Positions 28,057 to 35,126 of a stretch of 41,500 nt of DNA are shown here, in pieces. The notes beneath the pieces are model-generated. The model was not told where the DNA came from, did not search any database, and saw only the letters and a program-made list of their open reading frames with translations. Origin of the DNA: JALORV01 sp963769745 (lineage in GTDB: Bacteria; Pseudomonadota; Gammaproteobacteria; Burkholderiales; Burkholderiaceae_F); NCBI GenBank assembly GCA_963769745.1, contig CAVYNB010000012.1, positions 1-41,500 on the forward strand. Reading direction: 5' to 3'. Position 1 is the stretch's first letter; the number at the start of each line of letters is the position of its first letter. Position numbers and translations under genes: made by a program.

Positions 28057-29454
28057 CTACACGCGCACGATCTTCCCGGGGTTCAGGATGTTGAGCGGAT
28101 CGAACGCCCGCTTCAGCCGGACCATCAGATCGAGCGCATCGTCGCCATGCTCCTCGCGCAGGAAGCCCATCTTGTGCATGCCGACGCCGTGTTCCCCGGT
28201 GCAGGTCCCATCCATTGCTATCGCGCGCTCGACGATGCGGGTGTTGAGGCGTTCGGCCTCCTCGACTTCGCGCGGGTCGTCGGCATTGGCCAGGATCGCA
28301 CAGTGGAAATTGCCGTCACCGACGTGGCCGAGGATCGGCGCCGGCAGGAAGCTCGCCTCGGTGTCGGCGATGGTCTCGGTGATGCACTCGGCCAGGCGCG
28401 AGATCGGCACGCAGACATCGGTCGTGAAGCTGCGGCAGCCCGGCTTGAGCTGCAGGCAGGCGAAGTAGGCGTTGTGGCGCGCTTCCCATAGTCGCGTGCG
28501 GTCTTCGGGTTTCGTGGCCCATTGGAAGCCCTGTCCACCGTGTTCGGCGGCGATCGCCTCGACCGTCCGCGCCTGCTCCTCGACGCTGGCGGGCGATCCG
28601 TGGAACTCGAACAGCAGCAGCGGCAGTTCGGGCAAGCCCAGCTTGTCGCGCTGGTTGACCGCCTTCACTGTCAGCGCGTCCAGCAACTCGCAGCGCGCGA
28701 TCGGCACTCCGAGCTGGATCGTCGCGATGGTCGTCTGCACGGCGGCATCGACACTCGGAAACGAGCAGGTGGCGGCCGAGATCGCCTCGGGCTGCGGATA
28801 AAGCTTCAGCGTCACCTCGGTGATCACGCCGAGCGTGCCTTCGGAACCGACAAAGATGCGAGTCAGGTCGTAGCCGGCCGAGCTCTTTTTCGCGCGACTC
28901 GCCGTGCGGATGACCTTGCCTTCCGCGGTGACGACCGTGAGTGCCAGCACGTTCTCGCGCATCGTTCCGTAGCGCACCGCGTTCGTGCCGGACGCGCGCG
29001 TGGCCGCCATGCCGCCGATCGTGGCGTCCGCGCCGGGGTCGATCGGGAAGAACAGTCCCGTGTCACGGATTGCCGCATTGAGTTGCTTGCGTGTGATGCC
29101 GGCCTGCGCGGTGACGGTGAGATCCTCGCCGTTGATCGCGAGCACGGCGTTCATGCGGCCCAGGTCGATCGAGATGCCGCCGTGCAGCGCGAGCAGATGC
29201 CCTTCGATCGACGAGCCGACGCCATACGGAATGACCGGCACCCGATGCGCAGCCGCGAGCTGCACGACGGCGGCCACGTCGTCGGTGGACTCGGCGAACA
29301 CCACCGCGTCCGGTGGCAGCGGCGCATACGGCGATTCGTCGCGACCGTGGTGCTCGCGCACTGCGGCCGCCACCGAGTAGCGGTCGCCGAAACGCGCGGC
29401 AAGCGCGGTAGCGAGTGAAGCGGGAAGGGGGGCGTGGGATGCGGGCGCGTTCAT
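28057..29454 (-). CDS. FAD-linked oxidase, D-lactate dehydrogenase (cytochrome)-like
   Basis: A 465-residue flavoprotein of the VAO/PCMH family, oxidising a 2-hydroxy acid (D-lactate by similarity to Dld1-type enzymes) to the 2-oxo acid. The FAD-binding region has VPVIPYGVGSSIEGHLLAL, DPGADATIGGMAATRASGTN and SAGYDLTRIFVGSEGTLGV. The cap and C-terminal segments include HVGDGNFHCAIL and GTCTGEHGVGMHKMGFL, then KRAFDPLNILNPGKIVRV. No mitochondrial-type or other signal is visible. It is about 25-30 per cent like GlcD by eye, a paralogue. It is divergent from the cobalamin adenosyltransferase with 71 bases between. Intact. Confidence 0.88.
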   Translation of the reverse strand: MNAPASHAPLPASLATALAARFGDRYSVAAAVREHHGRDESPYAPLPPDAVVFAESTDDVAAVVQLAAAHRVPVIPYGVGSSIEGHLLALHGGISIDLGRMNAVLAINGEDLTVTAQAGITRKQLNAAIRDTGLFFPIDPGADATIGGMAATRASGTNAVRYGTMRENVLALTVVTAEGKVIRTASRAKKSSAGYDLTRIFVGSEGTLGVITEVTLKLYPQPEAISAATCSFPSVDAAVQTTIATIQLGVPIARCELLDALTVKAVNQRDKLGLPELPLLLFEFHGSPASVEEQARTVEAIAAEHGGQGFQWATKPEDRTRLWEARHNAYFACLQLKPGCRSFTTDVCVPISRLAECITETIADTEASFLPAPILGHVGDGNFHCAILANADDPREVEEAERLNTRIVERAIAMDGTCTGEHGVGMHKMGFLREEHGDDALDLMVRLKRAFDPLNILNPGKIVRV

Positions 29455-29525
29455 AATCTCCGGCTCCGGCCAGTTTCCGGCTAAGTTACGACCAGATTAC
29501 GGCCACACCATACACCGGGCAGAAG

Positions 29526-30092
29526 ATGGGCAAGCGGCTGACCAAGATTGCGACGCGTACCGGCGACGACGGAACGACCGGCCTGGGCGACGGAACGCGG
29601 ACGCGCAAGGATGCGTTGCGCGTTGCCGCGATGGGTGACGTCGATGAACTCAATTCGACGCTCGGTGTGCTGCTGACCGAGCCGATGCCGGACGACGTGC
29701 GCGCGGATCTCGTCGACATCCAGCACGACCTGTTCGACCTTGGGGGCGAGCTCTGCATTCCGGGCTACACGATGATCCGTGAGACCCAGATCGAGCGGCT
29801 CGATCAACGGCTCGAACACTACAACGCCACGCTGTCACGCCTGGCCGAGTTCATCCTGCCGGGTGGATCGCGCGCCGCTGCACTCGCGCACGTGAGCCGC
29901 ACGGTGTGCCGGCGTGCCGAACGCTCCGTCGTCGCACTGGGTGCGGCGGAAACCGTCAATGGGGCGCCGCGCCAGTACCTGAACCGGCTGTCGGACCTGA
30001 TGTTCGTTGTTGCGCGGGTGCTGAATCGGCACGCCGGCGGCAGCGACGTGCTGTGGCAACCGCGCAAGAACGCGGCAAACCCGGACGCGTAG
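29526..30092 (+). CDS. Cob(I)alamin adenosyltransferase, PduO type
   Basis: A 188-residue enzyme transferring adenosyl from ATP to cob(I)alamin to make coenzyme B12. TRTGDDGTTGLGDGTRTRKD at residues 10-29 is the ATP-binding signature. DELNSTLGVLL, VCRRAERSVVAL and QYLNRLSDLMFVVARVLNR are the remaining family motifs. Length and motifs are normal. It is divergent from the Dld-type oxidase, an arrangement I recall from many Burkholderiales. It implies at least one adenosylcobalamin-dependent enzyme elsewhere in the genome, for example methylmalonyl-CoA mutase or a diol dehydratase; none lies in this window. Confidence 0.94.
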   Translation: MGKRLTKIATRTGDDGTTGLGDGTRTRKDALRVAAMGDVDELNSTLGVLLTEPMPDDVRADLVDIQHDLFDLGGELCIPGYTMIRETQIERLDQRLEHYNATLSRLAEFILPGGSRAAALAHVSRTVCRRAERSVVALGAAETVNGAPRQYLNRLSDLMFVVARVLNRHAGGSDVLWQPRKNAANPDA

Positions 30093-30305
30093 CGGCGACT
30101 GCGCCGGCGCGCGTTTGGCCGGACCCGGCGGCGCGCTCGGATCAACGTGCTCGGCGGCGGTGCTTCAAGCGTGCCGCTTCGTCCGTCTTTTGAGCGTTTC
30201 GTCGCACGGCGCTGCGCTCCGTCGCATGCAGGATGGCCGCGTAGAACGCCTCCCTTATGCTCGCGCGCTTCGCTGCGCGCAGCGGCCCGGAAACGGAAGG
30301 AAACA

Positions 30306-32311
30306 ATGAAGTTCACGACGAGAAACGCGGCGGCAGCGATCCTGCTGGGCGCGTTCGCAGCGCCGTTCACGCCGGTGACTGCCGCCGAACCCGCGCGGCC
30401 GCTGATCCCGGTGTTCGACGCGGCAACGATCAGCGCACGCTGTGATGGCGAACTGGCATCGGTGCGTAAGCAGCTGAAGGCGATGGAAGCTCGCAAGGGC
30501 GCAGACGGCATCTTTGCCGAGCTGAATGCGCTGACGATCCGTTTCGCCGACTTTGCCTATCCGGTGTACCTGCTGCAGAACGTCGCGTCGGACAAGGCGA
30601 CGCGCGATGCGGCACAGGCCTGCCTGGAAAAGCTGTTGCCGTTCGAGACCGAGGTCTACCAGAGCGTTGCCCTGTATCGGCGGGTACAGGCAGTGAAGCC
30701 CAGGGACCTGACCGACACGGTCTACCAGCAGGATCTGTTCGAGAAATTCGAGGACGGCGGGGCGACGCTGCCACCTGAAAAGCGCAAGCGCGCCAAGGAG
30801 ATCATCGACGAACTCGAACGCATGTCGCTCGCGTTCCAGAAGAACATCAACGATGACGCAACGACGGTCACCATCACGCCGGCCGAGGCCGACGGAATGC
30901 CCGAGGCCTGGAAGGCGGCGCGCAAGCGCGATGACAGCGGCAACTTCGTGCTCGGGATGGACTACCCGACCTATGTACCGTTCCTCGAGCTGGCTACGAA
31001 CGCCGATGCGCGCAAGCGTGTCTGGATGGCGAAGAGCCGCGAGGGTGGCGAGAAGAACCTGAAGATCCTCGAGCAGGCGCTGCAGCTTCGCTACGAACTG
31101 GCGCAGCTTCACGGCCAACCGGACTTTGCCAGCTACGCGCTCAAGCGCCGCATGGCGCAGACGCCGGCCGCGGTCTACGACTTTCTTGGCAAGGTGAAAG
31201 CGGCGGCCGATCCGCTGCAGGCGAAGGAGTTCGGCGAATTGCGGGCCGAGAAGGCCAGGCTGGACGGCACGCCACTCGTCCGACACGAAACTCAATCGCT
31301 GGGACGTCAACTTCCTGAAAGAGCGCGTGCGCAAGGCGCGCTACAGCGTCGACCAGGAAGCGCTGCGCGCGTACTTCCCGACCGAAGCCAGCGTGCAGTA
31401 CGCGATGCGGCTGGCAAGCAGCCTGTACGGTGTCGAATTCGTCGCGCGCGACGTGCCGCGCTGGCACAGCGACGTGCGCTATTACGACGTCTACGACCGC
31501 CTGCCCGACGGCAAGCGCGGCGCATTTGTCGGCGGGCATCTACCTCGATCTGTTCCCGCGCGATGGCAAGTACAACCATGCAGCCGCCTTTCCGGTGCGC
31601 GGTGTTTCCACGCTGGCGAACCGCACGCCGATCTCGGTGCTGGTGGCCAACCTCAATGCGAAGGGGCTGAACCACGAAGAACTCGAGACGCTGCTGCACG
31701 AATACGGTCATGTCCTGCACGGCGTGCTGTCGAAGACGCGCTATGTCGACCAGTCCGGCACGTCGGTGAAACGCGACTTCGTCGAAGCACCGTCGCAGAT
31801 GTTCGAAGAATGGGCGCGGCGCGACGAGCCACTGGCATTGTTAGCGCAGATCTGTCCGACCTGCCCGCGACTGACAAAGGAGCAGATCGCCCAGCTCGAC
31901 GCGGCCCGCAAGTTCGGGCTCGGCAACTTCTTTGCACGCCAGGGCGAGTACGCGCTGTATGACATGCGCCTGCACACCGGCACGCCCGGCGCACCGATGC
32001 CGCCGTGGATTGCAATCGAGAACGCGGGGCCGCTCGGATTCGTGGAAGGGTCGCTCTTCCCGGCGGGGTTCGGCCACCTGCTCGGCGGTTATGCGGCGGG
32101 CTACTACGGCTACATGTGGTCGCAGGTGATCGCGCTCGACATGTTGTCGGCGTTTGACGGCAAGCTGATGAATCCTGCGGTGGGCCAGCGCTATCGCCAG
32201 ACGATCCTGGCCTCGGGCGGGCAGCGCCAGCCGCATGCGCTGGTCGAGGCATTCCTCGGACGCAAACCGAACAGCGACGCGTTTTACGCCGAGATCAACG
32301 GTACGCGCTGA
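30306..32311 (+). CDS. Exported M3-family metallopeptidase (oligopeptidase), two frameshifts
   Basis: A 667-residue thimet-oligopeptidase-like zinc peptidase with a signal peptide (NAAAAILLGAFAAPF, cleavage near TAAEP), so it acts in the periplasm or outside. The zinc site is LLHEYGHVLHGVLS (HExxH as HEYGH; HEFGH is more usual), with the third ligand in DFVEAPSQMFEEW. GYMWSQVIALDM and AEINGTR resemble the C-terminal M3 region. A one-base insertion at 31280-31281 (LVDTKLNRWDVNFL restored) and another G near 31534-31536 (FVGGIYLDLFPRD restored) break the frame. GGAAGGA precedes the ATG by 4 bases. The 213 bases before it contain no gene. Confidence 0.88.
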
Positions 32312-32333
32312 GTCGCGCTCTGACGGCCGGCCA

Positions 32334-32361
32334 GGCCGGGCGGCAACTTCAGCGCCCGGCC
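32334..32361. terminator. Convergent hairpin between the M3 peptidase and the RHH gene
   Basis: GGCCGGGCG (32334-32342), a 10-base loop and CGCCCGGCC (32353-32361) form a perfect 9-bp stem, extended by one A-T pair outside. It lies 22 bases after the M3 stop. The RHH stop codon falls in the loop. There is no T-run. Confidence 0.55.
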
Positions 32362-32534
32362 TTGCGCCTCGCATCGGTCTGGGCCCGCAGGCCGCGCCGC
32401 TCGAGCGCTTCGCGCAGCAGGAACTCGATCTGCGCGTTGACCGAGCGCAGGTCCGCCGCAGCGAGCCGCTCCAGGTCGGCCCACAACCGTGGGTCGATGC
32501 GCAGCAGGAAGGATTTCTTGTCGGGGCTCGCCAC
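32349..32534 (-). CDS. Ribbon-helix-helix (Arc-type) DNA-binding protein
   Basis: A 61-residue protein: the strand KSFLLRIDPRLWADLERLAA and the helices RSVNAQIEFLLREALERRG give the Arc/MetJ ribbon-helix-helix pattern. Residues KSFLLRI would form the DNA-reading strand of the dimer. It starts at GTG 32534 and is the last gene of the SPFH/PH operon. I infer that it binds the perfect palindrome at 34189-34214 ahead of that operon and limits its expression. Its upstream region contains a 9-bp tandem duplication that includes the CAGGAC Shine-Dalgarno-like sequence. No toxin gene is adjacent, so I do not call it an antitoxin. Confidence 0.78.
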   Translation of the reverse strand: MASPDKKSFLLRIDPRLWADLERLAAADLRSVNAQIEFLLREALERRGLRAQTDARRKAGR

Positions 32535-32537
32535 GCC

Positions 32538-32555
32538 GGTCCTGTCGGTCCTGTC
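32538..32555. repeat. 9-bp tandem duplication around the RHH ribosome-binding site
   Basis: GGTCCTGTC occurs twice in direct succession (32538-32546 and 32547-32555). On the coding strand it reads GACAGGACC twice, placing two Shine-Dalgarno-like CAGGAC cores between the PH-like gene stop (32557) and the RHH start (32534). Confidence 0.7.
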
Positions 32556-32556
32556 G

Positions 32557-33027
32557 TTACGCCTTCCGCAGATTCGACGCGGCTCGCATCGCTGCCTGCA
32601 GCGCGTTTTTCAGCTTGCGCGGCTCGTCGCTGCCAAGCAGGACGGCCGTGCCGTCACTGCGCCGCACCAGCACTGCGTCCTGTCCTGCGACGTTGTAAAG
32701 CCAGCCGCGCCGGGTACGGTGCACGCCCCAGCCTTCCCAGAAGGTCGTGCGAGTTACCTCGACATCCGCGATGTGCTCGAGCGGTGTCGACCACGATGGC
32801 CAGCCCGAGCCGAAGTGCCAGTGCAGTTCGCCGGCGCCGACCCGCACCGTCAGTACGCTGAATGACCAGCCCACCAGCGCGATGGCTGCGGCGACAAGCA
32901 GCAGGATCGAATACAGCCCGCGCGGAAGTTCTTCAGGACTGAATGCGACACCGACGACCATCCCGACAGCGCCGAGCATCGTCGCGATGCGCACGGCCCA
33001 GCCGCGTTGCACATGTTCGTAGGTCAT
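32557..33027 (-). CDS. Membrane protein with a PH-like domain
   Basis: 156 residues. Two hydrophobic helices (IATMLGAVGMVVGVAF and YSILLLVAAAIALVGWSF) lead into a C-terminal domain of strands typical of bacterial PH-like modules: LTVRVGAGELHWHFG, IADVEVTRTTFWEGWGVH, GWLYNVAGQDAVLVRR, TAVLLGSDEPRKLKNAL. The last element matches the terminal helix of such domains. It lies downstream of the SPFH and 61-residue membrane genes and upstream of the RHH gene. The ATG at 33027 has no Shine-Dalgarno; it is the last of four repeated ATGs, each overlapping the stop of the preceding mini-ORF, so translation probably depends on re-initiation. Function unknown. Confidence 0.75.
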   Translation of the reverse strand: MTYEHVQRGWAVRIATMLGAVGMVVGVAFSPEELPRGLYSILLLVAAAIALVGWSFSVLTVRVGAGELHWHFGSGWPSWSTPLEHIADVEVTRTTFWEGWGVHRTRRGWLYNVAGQDAVLVRRSDGTAVLLGSDEPRKLKNALQAAMRAASNLRKA

Positions 33028-33092
33028 CGACTATGTTCGTAGTTCATCAACTATGTTCGTAGTTCATCGAGTATGTTCGTAGCCCATCGGTT
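33013..33092. repeat. Four tandem 20-bp repeats carrying repeated start/stop codons
   Basis: Four successive copies of a unit close to ATGTTCGTAGTTCATCGACT lie at 33013, 33033, 33053 and 33073. Copies differ at 1-6 positions. On the minus strand each contains an ATG (33087, 33067, 33047, 33027). The first three start mini-ORFs encoding MGYEHTR, MNYEHS and MNYEHSR. Each stop overlaps the next ATG (ATGA, TGATG, ATGA). The fourth ATG starts the PH-like protein (MTYEHV). The block begins at the stop of the 61-residue gene (33092-33094). Confidence 0.9.
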
Positions 33093-33277
33093 CAACGCGG
33101 TCGCGGGCTCTTGCGCGAGCGCTCTCGCAGCCAGAGGACGACGCCGGCGCTCTCGACCGTCACCCCGATGCCGATGAGGACCAGGGCGGCCGTGGTGCCG
33201 AGAGTGCCGCTGGCGAGCAGCAACGCCCCGAGCACGATCAGCGCGACGCCCGGTACCCAGAGCAGGAACGGATTCAT
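33092..33277 (-). CDS. 61-residue membrane protein
   Basis: Two hydrophobic helices: PFLLWVPGVALIVLGALLLAS and TAALVLIGIGVTVESAGVVL, joined by GTLGTT, with a basic C-terminus (RERSRKSPRPR). I recognise no family. The start ATG at 33277 lies 15 bases after the SPFH stop and its own stop abuts the tandem start/stop repeats. The two-helix form resembles the N-terminal hairpins of the SPFH and PH-like proteins encoded on either side, so all three could assemble in one membrane patch; that is inference. Confidence 0.6.
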   Translation of the reverse strand: MNPFLLWVPGVALIVLGALLLASGTLGTTAALVLIGIGVTVESAGVVLWLRERSRKSPRPR

Positions 33278-33292
33278 CGCCGGACACCGCGC

Positions 33293-34178
33293 CTAGGGAT
33301 ACAGCGTGCCGGTGTTGATCACCGGCTGAGCCTCGCTCTCGGCACACAGCACGACCAGCAGGTTGCTGACCATGGCCGCGCGACGCTCGTCATCGAGCTC
33401 GACGATGCCTCGCTCGGATAGTCCCTTCAGCGCCATTTCGACCATGCTGACCGCGCCGAGCACGATCTTGGACCGCGCTGCAATGATCGCCTCCGCCTGT
33501 TGCCGGCGCAGCATCACCTGAGCGATTTCCGGCGCATAGGCCAGGTGCGTGAGCTTGGCGTCCTCGACATTGATGCCGGCCTGGTCGAAGCGGTCCGTCA
33601 GCTCGCGTATCAATGCCTGCGCCACGCGATCCTGGCTCGCGCGCAGCGTGGGTTCGTCCGAGTTCTCGTGCTCGCCCTCGTCGTAGGCATAGCTCGACGC
33701 CAGGTGGCGGATCGCGGCCTCGGCCTGCACACGGACATACTCGTCGTAGTCCTCGACGTCGAATACCGCCTGCGCGGTGTTGCGCACGCGCCAGACGATC
33801 GCGGCCGCGATCTCGATCGGATTGCCGCGCTTGTCATTGACTTTCAGCCGCTCGCTGTTGAAGTTGTGCGCGCGCAGGCTGATCTTCTGCTTCCGGTAGA
33901 ACGGATTGGCCCAGCGCAGTCCTTCCGTGCGGTCGGTGCCGGTGTACGCGCCGAACAGCAGCAGGATCGCAGCTTCGTTTGGCTGCAGCATGTACAAGGC
34001 CCGCGAGCACGAAGGCGCCGATGATCAGCAGCGCGATGCCGATCGCCAGGCCGATGAATCCGGCCGGTCGGACCACCAGGTAGATGCCGACCGCGATGAG
34101 GGCGAGCCCGACGGCGATCCAGATATAGCCGCTCGACGTGCTGCGCTCGATTTCCTGGGTGCGTGGCATGGGCTGCAT
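33293..34178 (-). CDS. SPFH/band-7 domain membrane protein, one frameshift
   Basis: A 294-residue stomatin/prohibitin-like scaffold. N-terminal hydrophobic segments: YIWIAVGLALIAVGIYLVV and FIGLAIGIALLIIGAFVLAG. The SPFH domain follows: LQPNEAAILLLFGAYTGT, EIAAAIVWRVRNTAQAVFDV, RVQAEAAIRHLASSY, ELTDRFDQAGINVEDAKLTH and APEIAQVMLRRQQAEAIIAAR. The C-terminal helix is GAVSMVEMALKGLSERGIVELDDE. The frame changes at about 33996-34000; removing one base joins the parts. AGGAGG lies 6 bases before the ATG at 34178, and a 26-bp palindrome adjoins it. First gene of a four-gene operon. Confidence 0.86.
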
Positions 34179-34188
34179 GAATTGCCTC

Positions 34189-34214
34189 CTATCAAAGTGA
34201 TATCACTTTGATAG
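34189..34214. promoter_or_regulatory. 26-bp perfect palindrome, candidate operator of the SPFH operon
   Basis: Half-site CTATCAAAGTGAT is followed directly by its exact complement ATCACTTTGATAG, centred at 34201/34202, 11 bases upstream of the SPFH ATG. The inner end touches the AGGAGG. A candidate -10 (TATCAA on the minus strand, 34213-34208) lies within it. The symmetry suits a dimeric or tetrameric ribbon-helix-helix protein such as that encoded at the end of the operon. Confidence 0.8.
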
Positions 34215-34234
34215 AAACGGTGCCGATGTGTCAA
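34208..34234 (-). promoter_or_regulatory. Candidate SPFH operon promoter
   Basis: On the minus strand TTGACA (34234-34229) is followed after 15 bases by TATCAA (34213-34208). The -35 matches the sigma-70 consensus perfectly; the spacer is short and the -10 matches 4 of 6. Overlap of the -10 with the palindrome would allow repression. Confidence 0.45.
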
Positions 34235-34237
34235 GGT

Positions 34238-34261
34238 GCCGGGCGACGAACGGCGCCCGGC
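34238..34261 (-). terminator. Hairpin after the 34302 gene
   Basis: GCCGGGCG (34238-34245), 8-base loop, CGCCCGGC (34254-34261): perfect 8-bp stem downstream of the minus-strand gene ending at 34302 and directly before the SPFH promoter. No T-run. Confidence 0.5.
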
Positions 34262-34301
34262 GACGCCACGCGGGCCGCCGGACCGGCGGGCAGTCAGCAG
34301 C

Positions 34302-34814
34302 TCAGGGGAAGGCGGGTATCGACGGCTCAATGCCCCGGTCGACCGCTTCCGGGTGCCGGCGCGCGAGCATCTGCTCGATTTCCTCGACGCGCGCGACGGG
34401 AACGTCGACCATCAGCAGGATCTTGCCGGCTTCAATGTCGGACTCGAACGGCTTGAGGTCCGAACTCGGTATCGACAGGCCGATCATCGTCGAGGTCCAG
34501 GCGCCGAAGGCCATTCCACCCAGGGTCGCCAGCATGAATGCGCCGGCGCCGAACGTGATGTCGCCGATTGGCGTGAGACGCAGGTAGACGCCGAGCAGCA
34601 TTCCGCCGAGAGCGCCGAGCCCTGCTCCAAGAAACAATGCATGGCGCACGTCGGACTTCTGCAGGACGCTCGCTTCGTGCAACGTGCCGAACGACATGCC
34701 GCTCTTGCCGAGAAAGTGCATGTGGCGGTCTTCGATGCGGGCCAGCAGCAGATCATTGGCCGTCTGGATCGCGCTGGCCATGTCGGGCAGAACCACGTAC
34801 AGACGCCGCTTCAT
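34302..34814 (-). CDS. Glycine-rich two-helix membrane protein (DUF1269-like stress protein)
   Basis: 170 residues. An N-terminal ferredoxin-like region (RRLYVVLPDMASAIQTANDL, HMHFLGKSG) is followed by two glycine-zipper helices: HALFLGAGLGALGGMLLGVY and GAGAFMLATLGGMAFGAW. A second ferredoxin-like half closes it (GKILLMVDVPVARVEEIEQM). This order matches DUF1269-type/general-stress proteins common in Burkholderiales. AAGGAG lies 6 bases before the ATG at 34814. It is divergent from the cox operon. A protein of similar build is encoded after that operon at 41070. Confidence 0.68.
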   Translation of the reverse strand: MKRRLYVVLPDMASAIQTANDLLLARIEDRHMHFLGKSGMSFGTLHEASVLQKSDVRHALFLGAGLGALGGMLLGVYLRLTPIGDITFGAGAFMLATLGGMAFGAWTSTMIGLSIPSSDLKPFESDIEAGKILLMVDVPVARVEEIEQMLARRHPEAVDRGIEPSIPAFP

Positions 34815-35126
34815 AGGGCTCCTTGTCGAATGGAGTGGGGCGACTCGTACGCACCGTGCCCTCGCTGCTTGCGCGTACTGTTGTTCGCGTGATCAGTATG
34901 CACTGCGAAGTCCTGTTGCGGCTACTGCCGTAGGCGCCCATGCACAAGTGACGAGGTCTGCGCACAATGATTCGTGCGGTGCACAACGTGTTTGACAATC
35001 CGCACAGTCAGTAGGGGGTTTGCAAGGGCCGCATTTACCTTTACCGTTCGCGCGATCGTTTGCAGCAGGACGGGTGCACACAGTGACGCGCACCCGACTT
35101 TCGAACCAGTCACGCGAGGTGCCCGC
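34815..35126. promoter_or_regulatory. Divergent intergenic region before the cox operon
   Basis: 312 bases without a gene. It must hold promoters for the stress-type gene (minus) and coxB (plus). TTGACA occurs at 34992-34997 on the plus strand, but no -10 follows at 15-19 bases. Partial direct repeats GCGCACAATG and GTGCACAACG (about 34968-34990) precede it. No palindrome or hairpin stands out. Confidence 0.35.

Noticed and set aside
32349..32534. Antitoxin of a toxin-antitoxin pair
   Set aside because: No small toxin-like gene adjoins it; its partners are membrane proteins.
33013..33092. CRISPR array
   Set aside because: Repeats are contiguous with no spacers, only 20 bp long, and no cas genes are nearby.
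33051..33347. 98-residue frame running through the 20-bp repeats
   Set aside because: It is an Arg-rich out-of-frame reading of the 61-residue membrane gene; the hydrophobic frame at 33092-33277 is the plausible one.
34992..34997. TTGACA as the cox operon -35
   Set aside because: No -10-like hexamer lies 15-19 bases downstream (the region is a G-run).
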